Of a stretch of DNA of 64,000 bases, positions 42,548 through 51,823 are shown one piece after another. Each line of letters opens with the position of its first letter. Position 1 is the stretch's first letter. The translations under genes and the position numbers were made by a program. This DNA comes from an uncultured Allomuricauda sp. (GTDB lineage Bacteria > Bacteroidota > Bacteroidia > Flavobacteriales > Flavobacteriaceae). The notes beneath the pieces are model-generated. The model ran no database searches. It was not told the DNA's origin and was given only the letters and a program-made list of their open reading frames with translations. Location: assembly GCF_947501165.1 (NCBI RefSeq), contig NZ_CANMUU010000002.1, positions 1,054,001 through 1,118,000 of the forward strand. Reading direction: 5' to 3'.

Positions 42548-44317
42548 ATGCAAAAAGTAACCCGACTCTTTGATTTCCCCTATCACCAATTGGAAAACAA
42601 TCCGCTCAAGAATGCTTTGGTGACCAAATACGGAGAAAAATGGGTTTCCACATCAACACAAGAATATATTGACAAAGCCAATGCGGTAAGCCGTGGTCTA
42701 CTGCGACTGGGAGTCAAGGCTGGCGATAAAATTGCGGTCATATCCATGACCAACAGAACAGAATGGAACATTATGGATGTTGGTGTGCTTCAAATTGGAG
42801 CGCAAAATGTGCCCATTTATCCAACCATTTCAGAGGAAGACTATGAGTATGTCCTAAATCATTCGGAGGCAAAGTACTGCTTTGTTTCCTGTACCGAGGT
42901 ACTTGAAAAAGTATTGTCCATAAACTCTAGTTTAAAAAAGTTGAAAGATGTGTACTCATTTGATGACTTGGACAATTGCAAAAACTGGAAAGAAGTTGTA
43001 GAACTAGGTTCTGATACTTCTAACCAAGAAGAGGTGGAAACAAGGAAAGAAAAAGTACAACCAGAAGATTTGGCCACCTTAATTTATACTTCGGGCACCA
43101 CTGGAAGGCCCAAAGGAGTTATGCTATCCCATAACAATATTGTATCCAATGTGATATCAAGTGAAGAACGGGTACCCTTCGAATCTGGAGGAATTGCGCT
43201 TAGCTTTTTACCTGTGTGCCATATTTTTGAGCGAATGATATTATACCTCTATCAATATTGTGGTATTGAGATTCATTTTGCAGAAGGTCTAGACAAAATC
43301 AGTGACAATGTAAAGGAGGTGAAGCCAGATGTAATGACCGTAGTACCTCGACTATTGGAGAAAGTCTATGATGCCATTATTGCAAAAGGAGCCGCCCTAA
43401 CCGGGGTGAAGAAAAAGCTGTTTTTCTGGGCCGTTGAATTAGGGCTACAATATGAACCTTACGGGCAAAATGGATGGTTGTACGAGAAAAAATTAGGGCT
43501 TGCCAGGAAATTGATTTTCAGCAAATGGCAAGAAGCCCTTGGAGGTAGGCTTACTACCATGGTTTCAGGTAGCGCAGCTTTACAGCAAAGATTGGCTAGG
43601 GTGTTCGCCGCAGCAGGAATGCCCGTTATGGAAGGCTACGGATTAACGGAAACATCGCCAGTTATTTCTGTAAATCAAGAGTCCGGAAAGGGATGGAAAA
43701 TAGGTTCCGTTGGTCGTATTATTACCGATGTTGAAGTAAAAATTGCTCATGATGGTGAAATACTTTGCAAAGGTCCAAATGTAATGATGGGGTATTACAA
43801 AGATGAAGCAAAGACCAAAGAAGTACTCAAAGATGGATACTTCCATACCGGGGATATTGGCGAAGTGGATGAGCAAGGTTTTTTACGAATCACTGACCGG
43901 AAAAAAGAAATGTTCAAAACCTCTGGAGGTAAATATGTTGCCCCTCAAATTTTGGAAAACCGTTTCAAGCAATCTCGTTTTATTGAACAGATTATGGTTG
44001 TGGGTGAAGGTGAAAAAATGCCAGCAGCATTGATTCAACCCAATTTTGAATTCTTGTACGACTGGGCCAATAGACACGAAATCACGGTTAGTGAAAATTC
44101 TGATATCGTTTTAAATGACAGGGTAATTGCCCGAATCCAAGAAGAAGTAGATTTGGCCAATACTGATTTCGCCAAGTGGGAAAAAGTAAAACAATTCAGG
44201 CTTACGCCAGATGTATGGAGTGTAGACGATGGCCATCTGACACCGACCATGAAACTCCGTCGAAAAATTGTCAAGGAAAAGTACTTGGACTTGTACAATA
44301 ATATATATGGTCACTAG
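42548..44317 (+). CDS. Long-chain fatty acid-CoA ligase (AMP-forming)
   Basis: This 589-residue adenylate-forming enzyme activates free fatty acids to acyl-CoA. The P-loop-like motif YTSGTTGRPKGVMLSHNN (about 180) and the ATP-site motif MEGYGLTETSPV are both present. GYFHTGDIGEVDEQGFLRITDRKKEM holds the conserved Asp/Arg, and K near the end (TPTMKLRRK) is the adenylation Lys. The length and the HIFERMILYLY stretch match the FadD15/bubblegum-like group. It lies upstream of the MarR-controlled beta-oxidation operon, separated by a terminator, and supplies its substrates. Confidence 0.94.
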   Translation: MQKVTRLFDFPYHQLENNPLKNALVTKYGEKWVSTSTQEYIDKANAVSRGLLRLGVKAGDKIAVISMTNRTEWNIMDVGVLQIGAQNVPIYPTISEEDYEYVLNHSEAKYCFVSCTEVLEKVLSINSSLKKLKDVYSFDDLDNCKNWKEVVELGSDTSNQEEVETRKEKVQPEDLATLIYTSGTTGRPKGVMLSHNNIVSNVISSEERVPFESGGIALSFLPVCHIFERMILYLYQYCGIEIHFAEGLDKISDNVKEVKPDVMTVVPRLLEKVYDAIIAKGAALTGVKKKLFFWAVELGLQYEPYGQNGWLYEKKLGLARKLIFSKWQEALGGRLTTMVSGSAALQQRLARVFAAAGMPVMEGYGLTETSPVISVNQESGKGWKIGSVGRIITDVEVKIAHDGEILCKGPNVMMGYYKDEAKTKEVLKDGYFHTGDIGEVDEQGFLRITDRKKEMFKTSGGKYVAPQILENRFKQSRFIEQIMVVGEGEKMPAALIQPNFEFLYDWANRHEITVSENSDIVLNDRVIARIQEEVDLANTDFAKWEKVKQFRLTPDVWSVDDGHLTPTMKLRRKIVKEKYLDLYNNIYGH

Positions 44318-44337
44318 TTCAATCCACTATAATATTT

Positions 44338-44368
44338 AAATCCTGCTATTCGGCGGGATTTTTTTTAC
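44338..44368 (+). terminator. Intrinsic terminator after the acyl-CoA ligase gene
   Basis: An AAATCC-TGC / GCG-GGATTT stem (one wobble pair) around a short loop is followed by eight T. It separates the ligase gene from the MarR operon. Confidence 0.75.
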
Positions 44369-44386
44369 AGAAAACCCGTTTCACAA

Positions 44387-44414
44387 AAATTTATTATGCA
44401 TGCATAATAAATTT
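44387..44414. promoter_or_regulatory. 28-bp perfect palindrome, operator of the MarR regulator
   Basis: Every base from 44387 to 44414 is symmetric about the centre between 44400 and 44401; the core is TTATTATGCA/TGCATAATAA. It lies immediately before the TATATTTG -7 box (44418-44425), over the expected -33 region. A MarR dimer bound here would block RNA polymerase; acyl-CoA is a plausible inducer. The site-protein link is inferred from position. Confidence 0.7.
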
Positions 44415-44417
44415 CCC

Positions 44418-44425
44418 TATATTTG
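44418..44425 (+). promoter_or_regulatory. -7 box of the beta-oxidation operon promoter
   Basis: TATATTTG matches the Bacteroidota consensus TAnnTTTG. It lies three bases after the palindrome and 17 bases before the MarR ATG at 44443, giving a leader of about 10 bases. Confidence 0.55.
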
Positions 44426-44442
44426 GGAACCAAGATAGTTCT

Positions 44443-44892
44443 ATGAAAGATATGACCATTGACCACGCCCTTCGTGCCACTTGGCAAGCTGTCATTAAAA
44501 TGTATAATGAAGAAGCGAAAAATTACGGATTGACGATGGCATTAGGGTTTACACTTTTAAGCATTGACCCTAAAAAGGGAACTCCAAGCACAGCCTTGGG
44601 ACCAAAAATGGGAATGGAAGCCACGAGTTTATCACGTATTCTTAAAAACATGGAAGAGCGTGGTTATATCGAGCGACGGCCCAACCCAAAAGATGGAAGA
44701 GGTGTTCTTATACACTTAACATCCCTTGGTCTTCAAAAACGTAGAGACTCCAAGGATGTGGTGCTCCGTTTTAATGATGTGGTTCAAGAACATGTGGATA
44801 GTGAGGACCTACTCGGATTCTTCAAAACTATGGAGGTTATCAATAAACTTATCCTGGATAAGAAAATATATATTAAGACAACAACTAATTAA
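44443..44892 (+). CDS. MarR-family regulator of fatty acid degradation
   Basis: This 149-residue winged-helix regulator shows KNYGLTMALGFTLLSIDPKKGTPSTALGPKMGMEATSLSRILKNMEERGYIERRPNPKDGRGVLIHLTSLG, the recognition helix and wing of MarR proteins. The genomic position immediately before fadN-, fadA- and fadE-like genes, with the palindrome over its own promoter, makes it the probable repressor of the operon, replacing FadR. The fadN gene starts 14 bases after its stop. Confidence 0.92.
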   Translation: MKDMTIDHALRATWQAVIKMYNEEAKNYGLTMALGFTLLSIDPKKGTPSTALGPKMGMEATSLSRILKNMEERGYIERRPNPKDGRGVLIHLTSLGLQKRRDSKDVVLRFNDVVQEHVDSEDLLGFFKTMEVINKLILDKKIYIKTTTN

Positions 44893-44905
44893 TTAGAAAT
44901 CTTAC

Positions 44906-47311
44906 ATGAAAAGGCACATCAATAAAGTTGCTGTAATTGGCTCGGGCATCATGGGAAGTGGCATTGCTTGCCATTTTGCCAATATCGGTGTCGAAGTATT
45001 ATTGCTGGATATTGTTCCAAGAGAACTGAATGAAAAGGAAAAGGCCAAAGGATTGAGTCTTTCCGATAAAGTTGTCCGAAATAGATTGGTGAACGATTCA
45101 TTGACAGGAGCGCTCAAATCCAAACCATCTCCTATTTACCATAAAAAGTTTGCTGACCGTATCACTACTGGAAATCTTGAAGATGATATTGCCAAAGTAG
45201 CAAAGGTGGACTGGATAATTGAAGTTGTCGTTGAACGCTTGGACATTAAAAAACAGGTGTTCGAAAGCTTAGAAAAACACAGAACACCTGGCACGCTCAT
45301 CACTTCAAATACTTCAGGAATCCCAATCAAATTTATGAGCGAAGGGAGAAGCGAGGACTTTCAGAAGCATTTTTGTGGAACGCACTTTTTCAACCCTGCG
45401 CGATATTTAAAACTTTTCGAAATAATTCCTGGCCCCAATACCTCAGCAGAAGTATTGGATTTTCTCAATGGATATGGCGAAAAGTTCCTAGGAAAAACAT
45501 CTGTGGTTGCTAAAGATACCCCTGCTTTTATTGGCAATAGAATAGGAATTTTCAGTATTCAAAGTCTATTTCACGCAGTAAAGGATTTGGGCATGACTGT
45601 TGAAGAGGTCGATAAGCTTACGGGTCCGGTTATTGGGAGGCCAAAGTCGGCTACTTTCAGAACCGTGGATGTGGTTGGTCTGGATACTTTGGTTCATGTG
45701 GCTAATGGTATATATGAAAACTGCAAAGATGATGAGCGATTGGAGCTTTTCAAACTTCCAGATTTCATTAATACCATGATGAAAAATAAGTGGTTAGGAA
45801 GTAAGTCGGGACAAGGCTTTTATAAAAAAGTCAAGAACGATAGTGGTAAAAGTGAAATCCTTACTCTCGATTTGGACTCAATGGATTATCGCTCCAAGAA
45901 AAGTGCAAAATTTGCCACCTTGGAATTGACCAAGACCATTGACAAAGTAATAGACCGTTTCCCGGTTCTAGTCGGTGGAAAAGACAAAGCCGGTGAGTTT
46001 TATCGAAAGAGTTTTGGGGCACTTTTTGCATATGTGTCGCATCGTATACCCGAAATTTCCGATGAGCTCTATAAAATAGATGATGCCATGAAAGCAGGAT
46101 TTGGCTGGGAGCATGGTCCTTTCCAAATTTGGGATGCCATAGGTTTGGACAAAGGATTGGAATTCATTAAAGCGGAAGGTTTGGAAGCTGCCTCATGGGT
46201 TGCTGATATGAAATCTTCAGGGGTTACCTCTTTCTATTCAGTTAAAGAAGGAGCTACCTATTATTATGATATTCCAAAAAAGTCCATGGAAAAGGTTCCT
46301 GGACAAGATGCTTTCATCATTTTGGATAACATTAGGGAATCCAATGCTGTGTTCAAAAATAGTGGGGTCGTTGTTGAAGATTTAGGAGACGGTATCTTAA
46401 ATGTGGAGTTCCAATCCAAGATGAACACTATTGGAGGAGATGTCATTGCAGGACTCAATAAGGCCATCGACCTTGCAGAAAAGGATTTCCAAGGCTTGGT
46501 GGTTGGAAACCAAGCCGCCAACTTTTCTGTTGGTGCGAACATCGGAATGATTTTCATGATGGCTGTAGAGCAGGAATACGATGAGCTGAACATGGCCATC
46601 AAGGCATTCCAAGATACGGTAATGCGCATGCGCTACTCTTCCATCCCTACAATATCAGCACCACATGGCATGTGTTTGGGTGGTGGATGTGAGCTTTCCA
46701 TGCACGCAGACAAGGTAGTTGCTGCTGCTGAAACATATATTGGACTGGTTGAGTTCGGTGTTGGGGTTATTCCTGGTGGTGGTGGTTCCAAAGAAATGGC
46801 CTTACGCGCTTCGGACACTTTCCGTAAAAACGACGTGGAGTTGAATGTATTGCAAGAGTATTTCTTAACGATTGGAATGGCTAAAGTATCCACTTCGGCC
46901 TACGAAGCATTCGACTTGGGAATTCTTCAAAAAGGAAAAGATGTGATTGTCGTTAATAAGGATAGACAAATTGCTACAGCCAAAGCGTATGCGAAGTTGA
47001 TGGCTGAATCTGGATATACTCAGCCCCCTAAACGAAAAGACGTCAAAGTATTAGGTAAACAAGCTCTGGGCATGTTCTTAGTAGGTACAGATTCTATGGA
47101 AGCAGGGCACTATATTTCCGAACACGATAAGAAGATAGCTAACAAGCTGGCCTATGTTATGGCTGGTGGAGACCTTTCAGAAGCAAGCTATGTTTCGGAA
47201 CAGTATCTTTTGGATATAGAACGAGAAGCCTTTCTTTCATTATGTACAGAAAGAAAAACATTGGAACGTATCCAACACATGTTAAAAACAGGTAAACCTT
47301 TAAGAAATTAG
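44906..47311 (+). CDS. 3-hydroxyacyl-CoA dehydrogenase / enoyl-CoA hydratase fusion (FadN-like)
   Basis: This 801-residue bifunctional beta-oxidation enzyme has its domains in the order dehydrogenase then hydratase. NAD-binding GSGIMGSG is at 12-19, with the 3HCDH catalytic region (HFFNPARYLKL) following and a C-terminal half of that domain to about 430. The hydratase/isomerase domain (about 500-720) has GLVVGNQAANFSVGANIGMI and PHGMCLGGGCELSMHADKV. The order is the reverse of E. coli FadB/FadJ and the same as Bacillus FadN. It converts enoyl-CoA to 3-oxoacyl-CoA. The thiolase gene begins two bases after its stop. Confidence 0.94.
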   Translation: MKRHINKVAVIGSGIMGSGIACHFANIGVEVLLLDIVPRELNEKEKAKGLSLSDKVVRNRLVNDSLTGALKSKPSPIYHKKFADRITTGNLEDDIAKVAKVDWIIEVVVERLDIKKQVFESLEKHRTPGTLITSNTSGIPIKFMSEGRSEDFQKHFCGTHFFNPARYLKLFEIIPGPNTSAEVLDFLNGYGEKFLGKTSVVAKDTPAFIGNRIGIFSIQSLFHAVKDLGMTVEEVDKLTGPVIGRPKSATFRTVDVVGLDTLVHVANGIYENCKDDERLELFKLPDFINTMMKNKWLGSKSGQGFYKKVKNDSGKSEILTLDLDSMDYRSKKSAKFATLELTKTIDKVIDRFPVLVGGKDKAGEFYRKSFGALFAYVSHRIPEISDELYKIDDAMKAGFGWEHGPFQIWDAIGLDKGLEFIKAEGLEAASWVADMKSSGVTSFYSVKEGATYYYDIPKKSMEKVPGQDAFIILDNIRESNAVFKNSGVVVEDLGDGILNVEFQSKMNTIGGDVIAGLNKAIDLAEKDFQGLVVGNQAANFSVGANIGMIFMMAVEQEYDELNMAIKAFQDTVMRMRYSSIPTISAPHGMCLGGGCELSMHADKVVAAAETYIGLVEFGVGVIPGGGGSKEMALRASDTFRKNDVELNVLQEYFLTIGMAKVSTSAYEAFDLGILQKGKDVIVVNKDRQIATAKAYAKLMAESGYTQPPKRKDVKVLGKQALGMFLVGTDSMEAGHYISEHDKKIANKLAYVMAGGDLSEASYVSEQYLLDIEREAFLSLCTERKTLERIQHMLKTGKPLRN

Positions 47312-47312
47312 A

Positions 47313-48503
47313 ATGAAAACAGCATATATAGTTAAAGCCTACAGAACTGCGGTGGGCAAGGCCCCAAAAGGGTTGTTCCGTTTTAAAAGACCAGACGAGT
47401 TGGCAGCGGAAACCATTGAACACATGATGAAGGAGTTACCACAATTGGACAAAAAGCGAATAGACGACGTCATTGTTGGAAATGCGATGCCTGAAGCAGA
47501 ACAAGGATTGAACATGGCACGTTTGATTTCCTTAATGGGTCTGAATATTGATGATGTCCCTGGAGTAACGGTCAACAGATATTGCGCATCTGGACTCGAA
47601 ACCATTGGAATTGCCACTGCGAAAATACAGTCTGGAATGGCCGATTGCATTATTGCCGGAGGTTCGGAAAGTATGAGCTACATTCCGATGGGTGGATATA
47701 AACCTACACCAGATTATGCCACTGCCAAAGAAGGTAATGAGGATTATTATTGGGGTATGGGCCTTACGGCGGAAGCTGTTGCCCAGCAATTCAAGGTTTC
47801 TAGGGAAGACCAAGATGTATTTGCTTACAATTCTCATATGAAGGCTTTAAAAGCCCAAGAAGAAAATCGTTTCCAAGATCAAATTGTGCCCATTGAAGTA
47901 GAGCACACTTTCATCAACAATGCTGGCAAAAAAGAAACAACAACATACACGGTAAATAAAGATGAGGGGCCAAGGAAGGGAACCAATATTCCAACCCTTA
48001 ATAAGCTTAGACCTGTTTTTGCCGCTGGAGGTAGCGTAACTGCAGGTAACTCATCCCAAATGAGTGATGGGGCAGCATTTGTCATGGTGATGAGCGAAGA
48101 AATGGTTAAAGAACTCAAGTTAGAACCAATTGCACGTTTAGTCAACTATGCTGCGGCCGGTGTAGAACCGCGAATTATGGGGATTGGTCCAGTAAAAGCG
48201 ATTCCAAAAGCTTTAAAACAGGCAGGATTAAAGCAGGAAGATGTTGAATTGATTGAGCTAAACGAAGCGTTTGCTTCACAGTCCCTTGCCGTGATACGAG
48301 AATTGGGATTGAATCAGGAGATAGTAAATGTCAATGGAGGAGCCATTGCATTGGGACACCCACTGGGCTGCACGGGGGCTAAGCTTTCCGTTCAACTTTT
48401 TGACGAAATGCGTAAGCGTGATATGAAAGGAAAGTATGGCATGGTGACCATGTGCGTAGGAACTGGTCAGGGCGCGGCGGGTATCTATGAATTTTTAAAT
48501 TAA
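47313..48503 (+). CDS. Acetyl-CoA C-acyltransferase (thiolase, FadA-like)
   Basis: This 396-residue thiolase cleaves 3-oxoacyl-CoA to acetyl-CoA plus shortened acyl-CoA. The nucleophile Cys91 lies in [13 protein letters not shown], the base His in [19 protein letters not shown], and the second Cys in [12 protein letters not shown]. Length and motifs are standard. It is placed between the FadN- and FadE-like genes in one operon. Confidence 0.95.
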   Translation: MKTAYIVKAYRTAVGKAPKGLFRFKRPDELAAETIEHMMKELPQLDKKRIDDVIVGNAMPEAEQGLNMARLISLMGLNIDDVPGVTVNRYCASGLETIGIATAKIQSGMADCIIAGGSESMSYIPMGGYKPTPDYATAKEGNEDYYWGMGLTAEAVAQQFKVSREDQDVFAYNSHMKALKAQEENRFQDQIVPIEVEHTFINNAGKKETTTYTVNKDEGPRKGTNIPTLNKLRPVFAAGGSVTAGNSSQMSDGAAFVMVMSEEMVKELKLEPIARLVNYAAAGVEPRIMGIGPVKAIPKALKQAGLKQEDVELIELNEAFASQSLAVIRELGLNQEIVNVNGGAIALGHPLGCTGAKLSVQLFDEMRKRDMKGKYGMVTMCVGTGQGAAGIYEFLN

Positions 48504-48525
48504 AACAACACAATATTATATAGCT

Positions 48526-50337
48526 ATGAGCACAGAAACCTTAAATAAAGAAATACTGAGAGGTGGTCAGTTTCTAGTTAAAGAGACAGATTGCGAAGAC
48601 GTTTTTACCTTGGAAGATTTATCCGAGGAGCAACAAATGATGCGAGAAAGCACCAAGGAGTTTGTAGACCGCGAACTTTGGGCTCATTGGGAACGCTTTG
48701 AACACAAAGATTACGCCTACACGGAAGAAACCATGCGTAAAGCTGGTGAGCTGGGATTATTGAGCGTTGCTGTTCCCGAAGCTTATGGCGGAATGGGAAT
48801 GGGCTTTGTTTCAACTATGTTGGTGTGCGATTATATCTCTGGAGCAACAGGGTCGTTTAGTACAGCATTTGGCGCACATACTGGTATTGGCACCATGCCC
48901 ATCACCCTTTATGGTACCGAAGAACAAAAACAAAAATATGTGCCAAGGTTAGCATCAGGCGAATGGTTTGGAGCATATTGCTTAACGGAACCTGGAGCAG
49001 GTTCTGACGCAAACTCCGGAAAAACCAAGGCAGTTCTATCTGAAGATGGCAAACATTATAGTATTACCGGTCAAAAAATGTGGATATCCAATGCTGGATT
49101 CTGTAATCTTTTTATCGTGTTTGCCCGAATTGAGGATGATAAAAACATAACGGGTTTTATTGTTGAAAACGACCCAGGCAATGGGATTACCTTAGGTGAT
49201 GAAGAAAAGAAATTGGGTATTCACTCCTCTTCTACCCGTCAGGTATTCTTTAATGAGACCAAGGTTCCAGTAGAAAATATGCTTTCCGAAAGAGGCAATG
49301 GCTTCAAAATAGCCATGAATGCCTTGAATGTGGGTAGAATCAAATTGGCAGCAGCATGTTTGGAAGCCCAACGACGTGTTATCAATGAAGCGGCCAAATA
49401 TGCCAATGAGCGTATCCAGTTCAAGACCCCCATCATGAACTTTGGCGCCATTAAAGCGAAAATTGCAGATATGGCCACCAACGCTTATGTCGATGAAGCT
49501 GCTTGTTATCGAGCCGCAAAAAATATTGAAGACAGAATTGCAATTCGCGAAGCAGAAGGCAACTCTCATCAAGAAGCTGAACTTAAAGGTGTAGAAGAGT
49601 ATGCCATTGAATGTTCTATTTTGAAAGTGGCTGTTTCCGAACATGTACAACACACCTCTGATGAAGGCATCCAGATTTTTGGAGGAATGGGCTTTAGTGC
49701 GGATACTCCTATGGAATCTGCTTGGAGAGATGCCCGTATCGCAAGGATTTATGAGGGAACCAATGAAATCAATCGCATGTTGGCCGTTGGTATGTTAGTG
49801 AAAAAGGCCATGAAAGGGCATGTAGATTTGTTGGGCCCAGCTACTGCCGTAGGTGAGGAATTGATGGGAATTCCTTCATTTGACGCACCAGACTTTTCAG
49901 AATTGTTTGCTGAAGAAAAGGATTTGTTGGCAAGGCTTAAAAAAGTATTCTTAATGGTTGCTGGCAGTGCGGTCCAGAAATTTGGTCCAGATTTGGAAAA
50001 GCATCAAATGCTTTTAATGGCTGCTTCTGATATTCTTATTCAGGTTTATCTGACTGAATCCGCTATCCTTAGAACTGAGAAAAATGCAAAAAGGTTTGGA
50101 GAGGAATCTCAAGCCACGCAAATAGCAATGTCCAAACTATATTTATACCGTGCAGTTGATATTGTCATTCAAAAAGGAAAAGAGGCGATTGTTTCTTTTG
50201 CTGAAGGAGACGAGCAGCGTATGATGCTTATGGGACTCAAACGATTTACCAAGTATACAAATCAACCTAATGTTGTATCGCTTCGTACGCAGATTGCGGA
50301 TAAAGTTGCTGCAGACAATGGGTATACCTTTGACTAA
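48526..50337 (+). CDS. Acyl-CoA dehydrogenase (FadE-like, two-part)
   Basis: This 603-residue flavoenzyme does the first oxidation of beta-oxidation. The acyl-CoA dehydrogenase core (about 35-420) has GAYCLTEPGAGSDANSGKTKA, KMWISNAGFCNLFIVFARI and the flavin-binding QIFGGMGFSADTPMESAWRDARIARIYEGTNEINRMLA, whose final Glu is the usual catalytic base. An extra C-terminal helical part of about 150 residues follows, as in FadE of Bacillus (about 590 residues) and VLCAD-type enzymes. It is the last gene of the operon and precedes a terminator. Confidence 0.95.
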   Translation: MSTETLNKEILRGGQFLVKETDCEDVFTLEDLSEEQQMMRESTKEFVDRELWAHWERFEHKDYAYTEETMRKAGELGLLSVAVPEAYGGMGMGFVSTMLVCDYISGATGSFSTAFGAHTGIGTMPITLYGTEEQKQKYVPRLASGEWFGAYCLTEPGAGSDANSGKTKAVLSEDGKHYSITGQKMWISNAGFCNLFIVFARIEDDKNITGFIVENDPGNGITLGDEEKKLGIHSSSTRQVFFNETKVPVENMLSERGNGFKIAMNALNVGRIKLAAACLEAQRRVINEAAKYANERIQFKTPIMNFGAIKAKIADMATNAYVDEAACYRAAKNIEDRIAIREAEGNSHQEAELKGVEEYAIECSILKVAVSEHVQHTSDEGIQIFGGMGFSADTPMESAWRDARIARIYEGTNEINRMLAVGMLVKKAMKGHVDLLGPATAVGEELMGIPSFDAPDFSELFAEEKDLLARLKKVFLMVAGSAVQKFGPDLEKHQMLLMAASDILIQVYLTESAILRTEKNAKRFGEESQATQIAMSKLYLYRAVDIVIQKGKEAIVSFAEGDEQRMMLMGLKRFTKYTNQPNVVSLRTQIADKVAADNGYTFD

Positions 50338-50370
50338 TTCAAATAACGCTTGAAACAAAGCTTATTTGGA

Positions 50371-50400
50371 AAGCCGCTCTTTAAAAGAGCGGCTTTTTTA
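50371..50400 (+). terminator. Intrinsic terminator after the beta-oxidation operon
   Basis: An 11-bp stem (AAGCCGCTCTT/AAGAGCGGCTT) with a small loop is followed by six T. The next gene is convergent. Confidence 0.85.
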
Positions 50401-50404
50401 TTTT

Positions 50405-51664
50405 TTAGAATAAGGAATAACCCAAAGAAACACTCATTCTAGACAGAGTATCTTCAAAGAAAATGGTTTCATCCAAAACCACTTGATTAGTTCTGATTGC
50501 AGCTCTTAAATAAAAACGTCGATTAAAACTGTAACCTAAACCGAAAGAACCTCCAAGTCTATTCTTATAGCTTGTACCAATCTCTTGTGTTTCCATTCGG
50601 TCTTCTTCAAGAATTATTCGAATCGTCCTGTCCGCAGAAATGGTAGAATTGCCGAAAAAGTCGGTAGCAAGAGCACCTTCAACAAACAAACTGCTTTTTG
50701 CAGATAAGTCAAGGTAGTATCTTGCTCCAATTTGCAATTCAAAAATTGAGTAATCCGCATTATATGCATTGTCCCCTATGACACTCTCGGGAAAAACGAT
50801 ACTATTATCGGTTTGACTGAATTGACCTGAAAGGAATAGAGATACCTTTTTATATCCGAAATACGGAAAAAAGGCTTCAATCTCACCACCAAACTTGGAA
50901 CTGATTGTATTTTCAAACTCAAAAATTCTTTCAGGATTACGAGTTCGGGCCTCATATTGATTTTGTTCTAACCCGGCCCAAACTTTAAACCCTATAAAAA
51001 AATTGGCCTTTTGTTTTGCTCTTCTCTCATAAACAATGAAGTTGTTATTTCCAAAGCAAGTGTTCAAATATTCAAAATACTGAATTAGCGATTTTCGCTG
51101 ATATTTAGTTTTTTGGATAATCGGGGCATTACCACATGTAAAATCTCTTATTAATTGAGTTTTGTACATACTGTTTTCTCTGACCTGCTGGTCTTCCAAG
51201 ACATATTTTTTATAGATAAGAGGTGTAATCGGTCCGTCTTCTTTACTGTAGGAGTATACAATACCGTTGTCATCCACATACCAGAACAAAGAAGCAGCTC
51301 CTTCTACTATGGTTTGTACAAATACCTCTAGTTGAACCATTTCAGGTTGTGGAGTGTTCTCCCTTTTCTTTAGCTTGGATTGTGTTATAGGAAAGCTTGC
51401 TTTTACTCTTTTGAAAGTACCTTCGTTTCCTATTCGAAACTCTTGGCAGTTTTCAACGGTAAACTTTTGTATTTCCGAATCTTCACTTAATTTGTAATTT
51501 ACCTCTTTTGGAGAATAGAGCCATCTCCTGTTTTCTATCAGGCATGATACTTTGTTGCCCTGTACATCTATGAAATATCCAGTTTCATAAGTAAACTGTG
51601 CAATTGTTGAACTTGTGGCAAGAAGGATAAATGTAAGGATTAGAAAGAGTAGTCTTTTATACAT
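50405..51664 (-). CDS. Outer-membrane beta-barrel family protein
   Basis: This 419-residue protein has a signal peptide (MYKRLLFLILTFILLATSST, cut near IAQ). The first half is soluble (about 30-210), with a YETGYFIDVQGNKVSCLIENR opening of the kind found in Bacteroidota proteins of unknown function. A C-terminal part (about 220-419) has alternating strands ending in aromatic residues (FFIGFKVWAGLEQ, LEQIGARYYLDLSAKSSLFVEGAL, NRRFYLRAAIR, MSVSLGYSLF), typical of an 8- to 10-stranded barrel. The ATG at 51664 is preferred over 51727 because the signal peptide starts there. Role unknown. Confidence 0.8.
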   Translation of the reverse strand: MYKRLLFLILTFILLATSSTIAQFTYETGYFIDVQGNKVSCLIENRRWLYSPKEVNYKLSEDSEIQKFTVENCQEFRIGNEGTFKRVKASFPITQSKLKKRENTPQPEMVQLEVFVQTIVEGAASLFWYVDDNGIVYSYSKEDGPITPLIYKKYVLEDQQVRENSMYKTQLIRDFTCGNAPIIQKTKYQRKSLIQYFEYLNTCFGNNNFIVYERRAKQKANFFIGFKVWAGLEQNQYEARTRNPERIFEFENTISSKFGGEIEAFFPYFGYKKVSLFLSGQFSQTDNSIVFPESVIGDNAYNADYSIFELQIGARYYLDLSAKSSLFVEGALATDFFGNSTISADRTIRIILEEDRMETQEIGTSYKNRLGGSFGLGYSFNRRFYLRAAIRTNQVVLDETIFFEDTLSRMSVSLGYSLF

Positions 51665-51823
51665 ATTTGGTTTTTTCTTTAGAAAGAGTTTAATTTTTCT
51701 TAAAAATCGTGTTTTAAAAACTTTCAAACAACTTATTTGCTGCTGATTTCAAGGAAAAAAGGTAACGTCTTATTAAAGACAAATGAGGGGGCAATTAGAA
51801 CAAAATGAAAGTAACTTTGTCCT

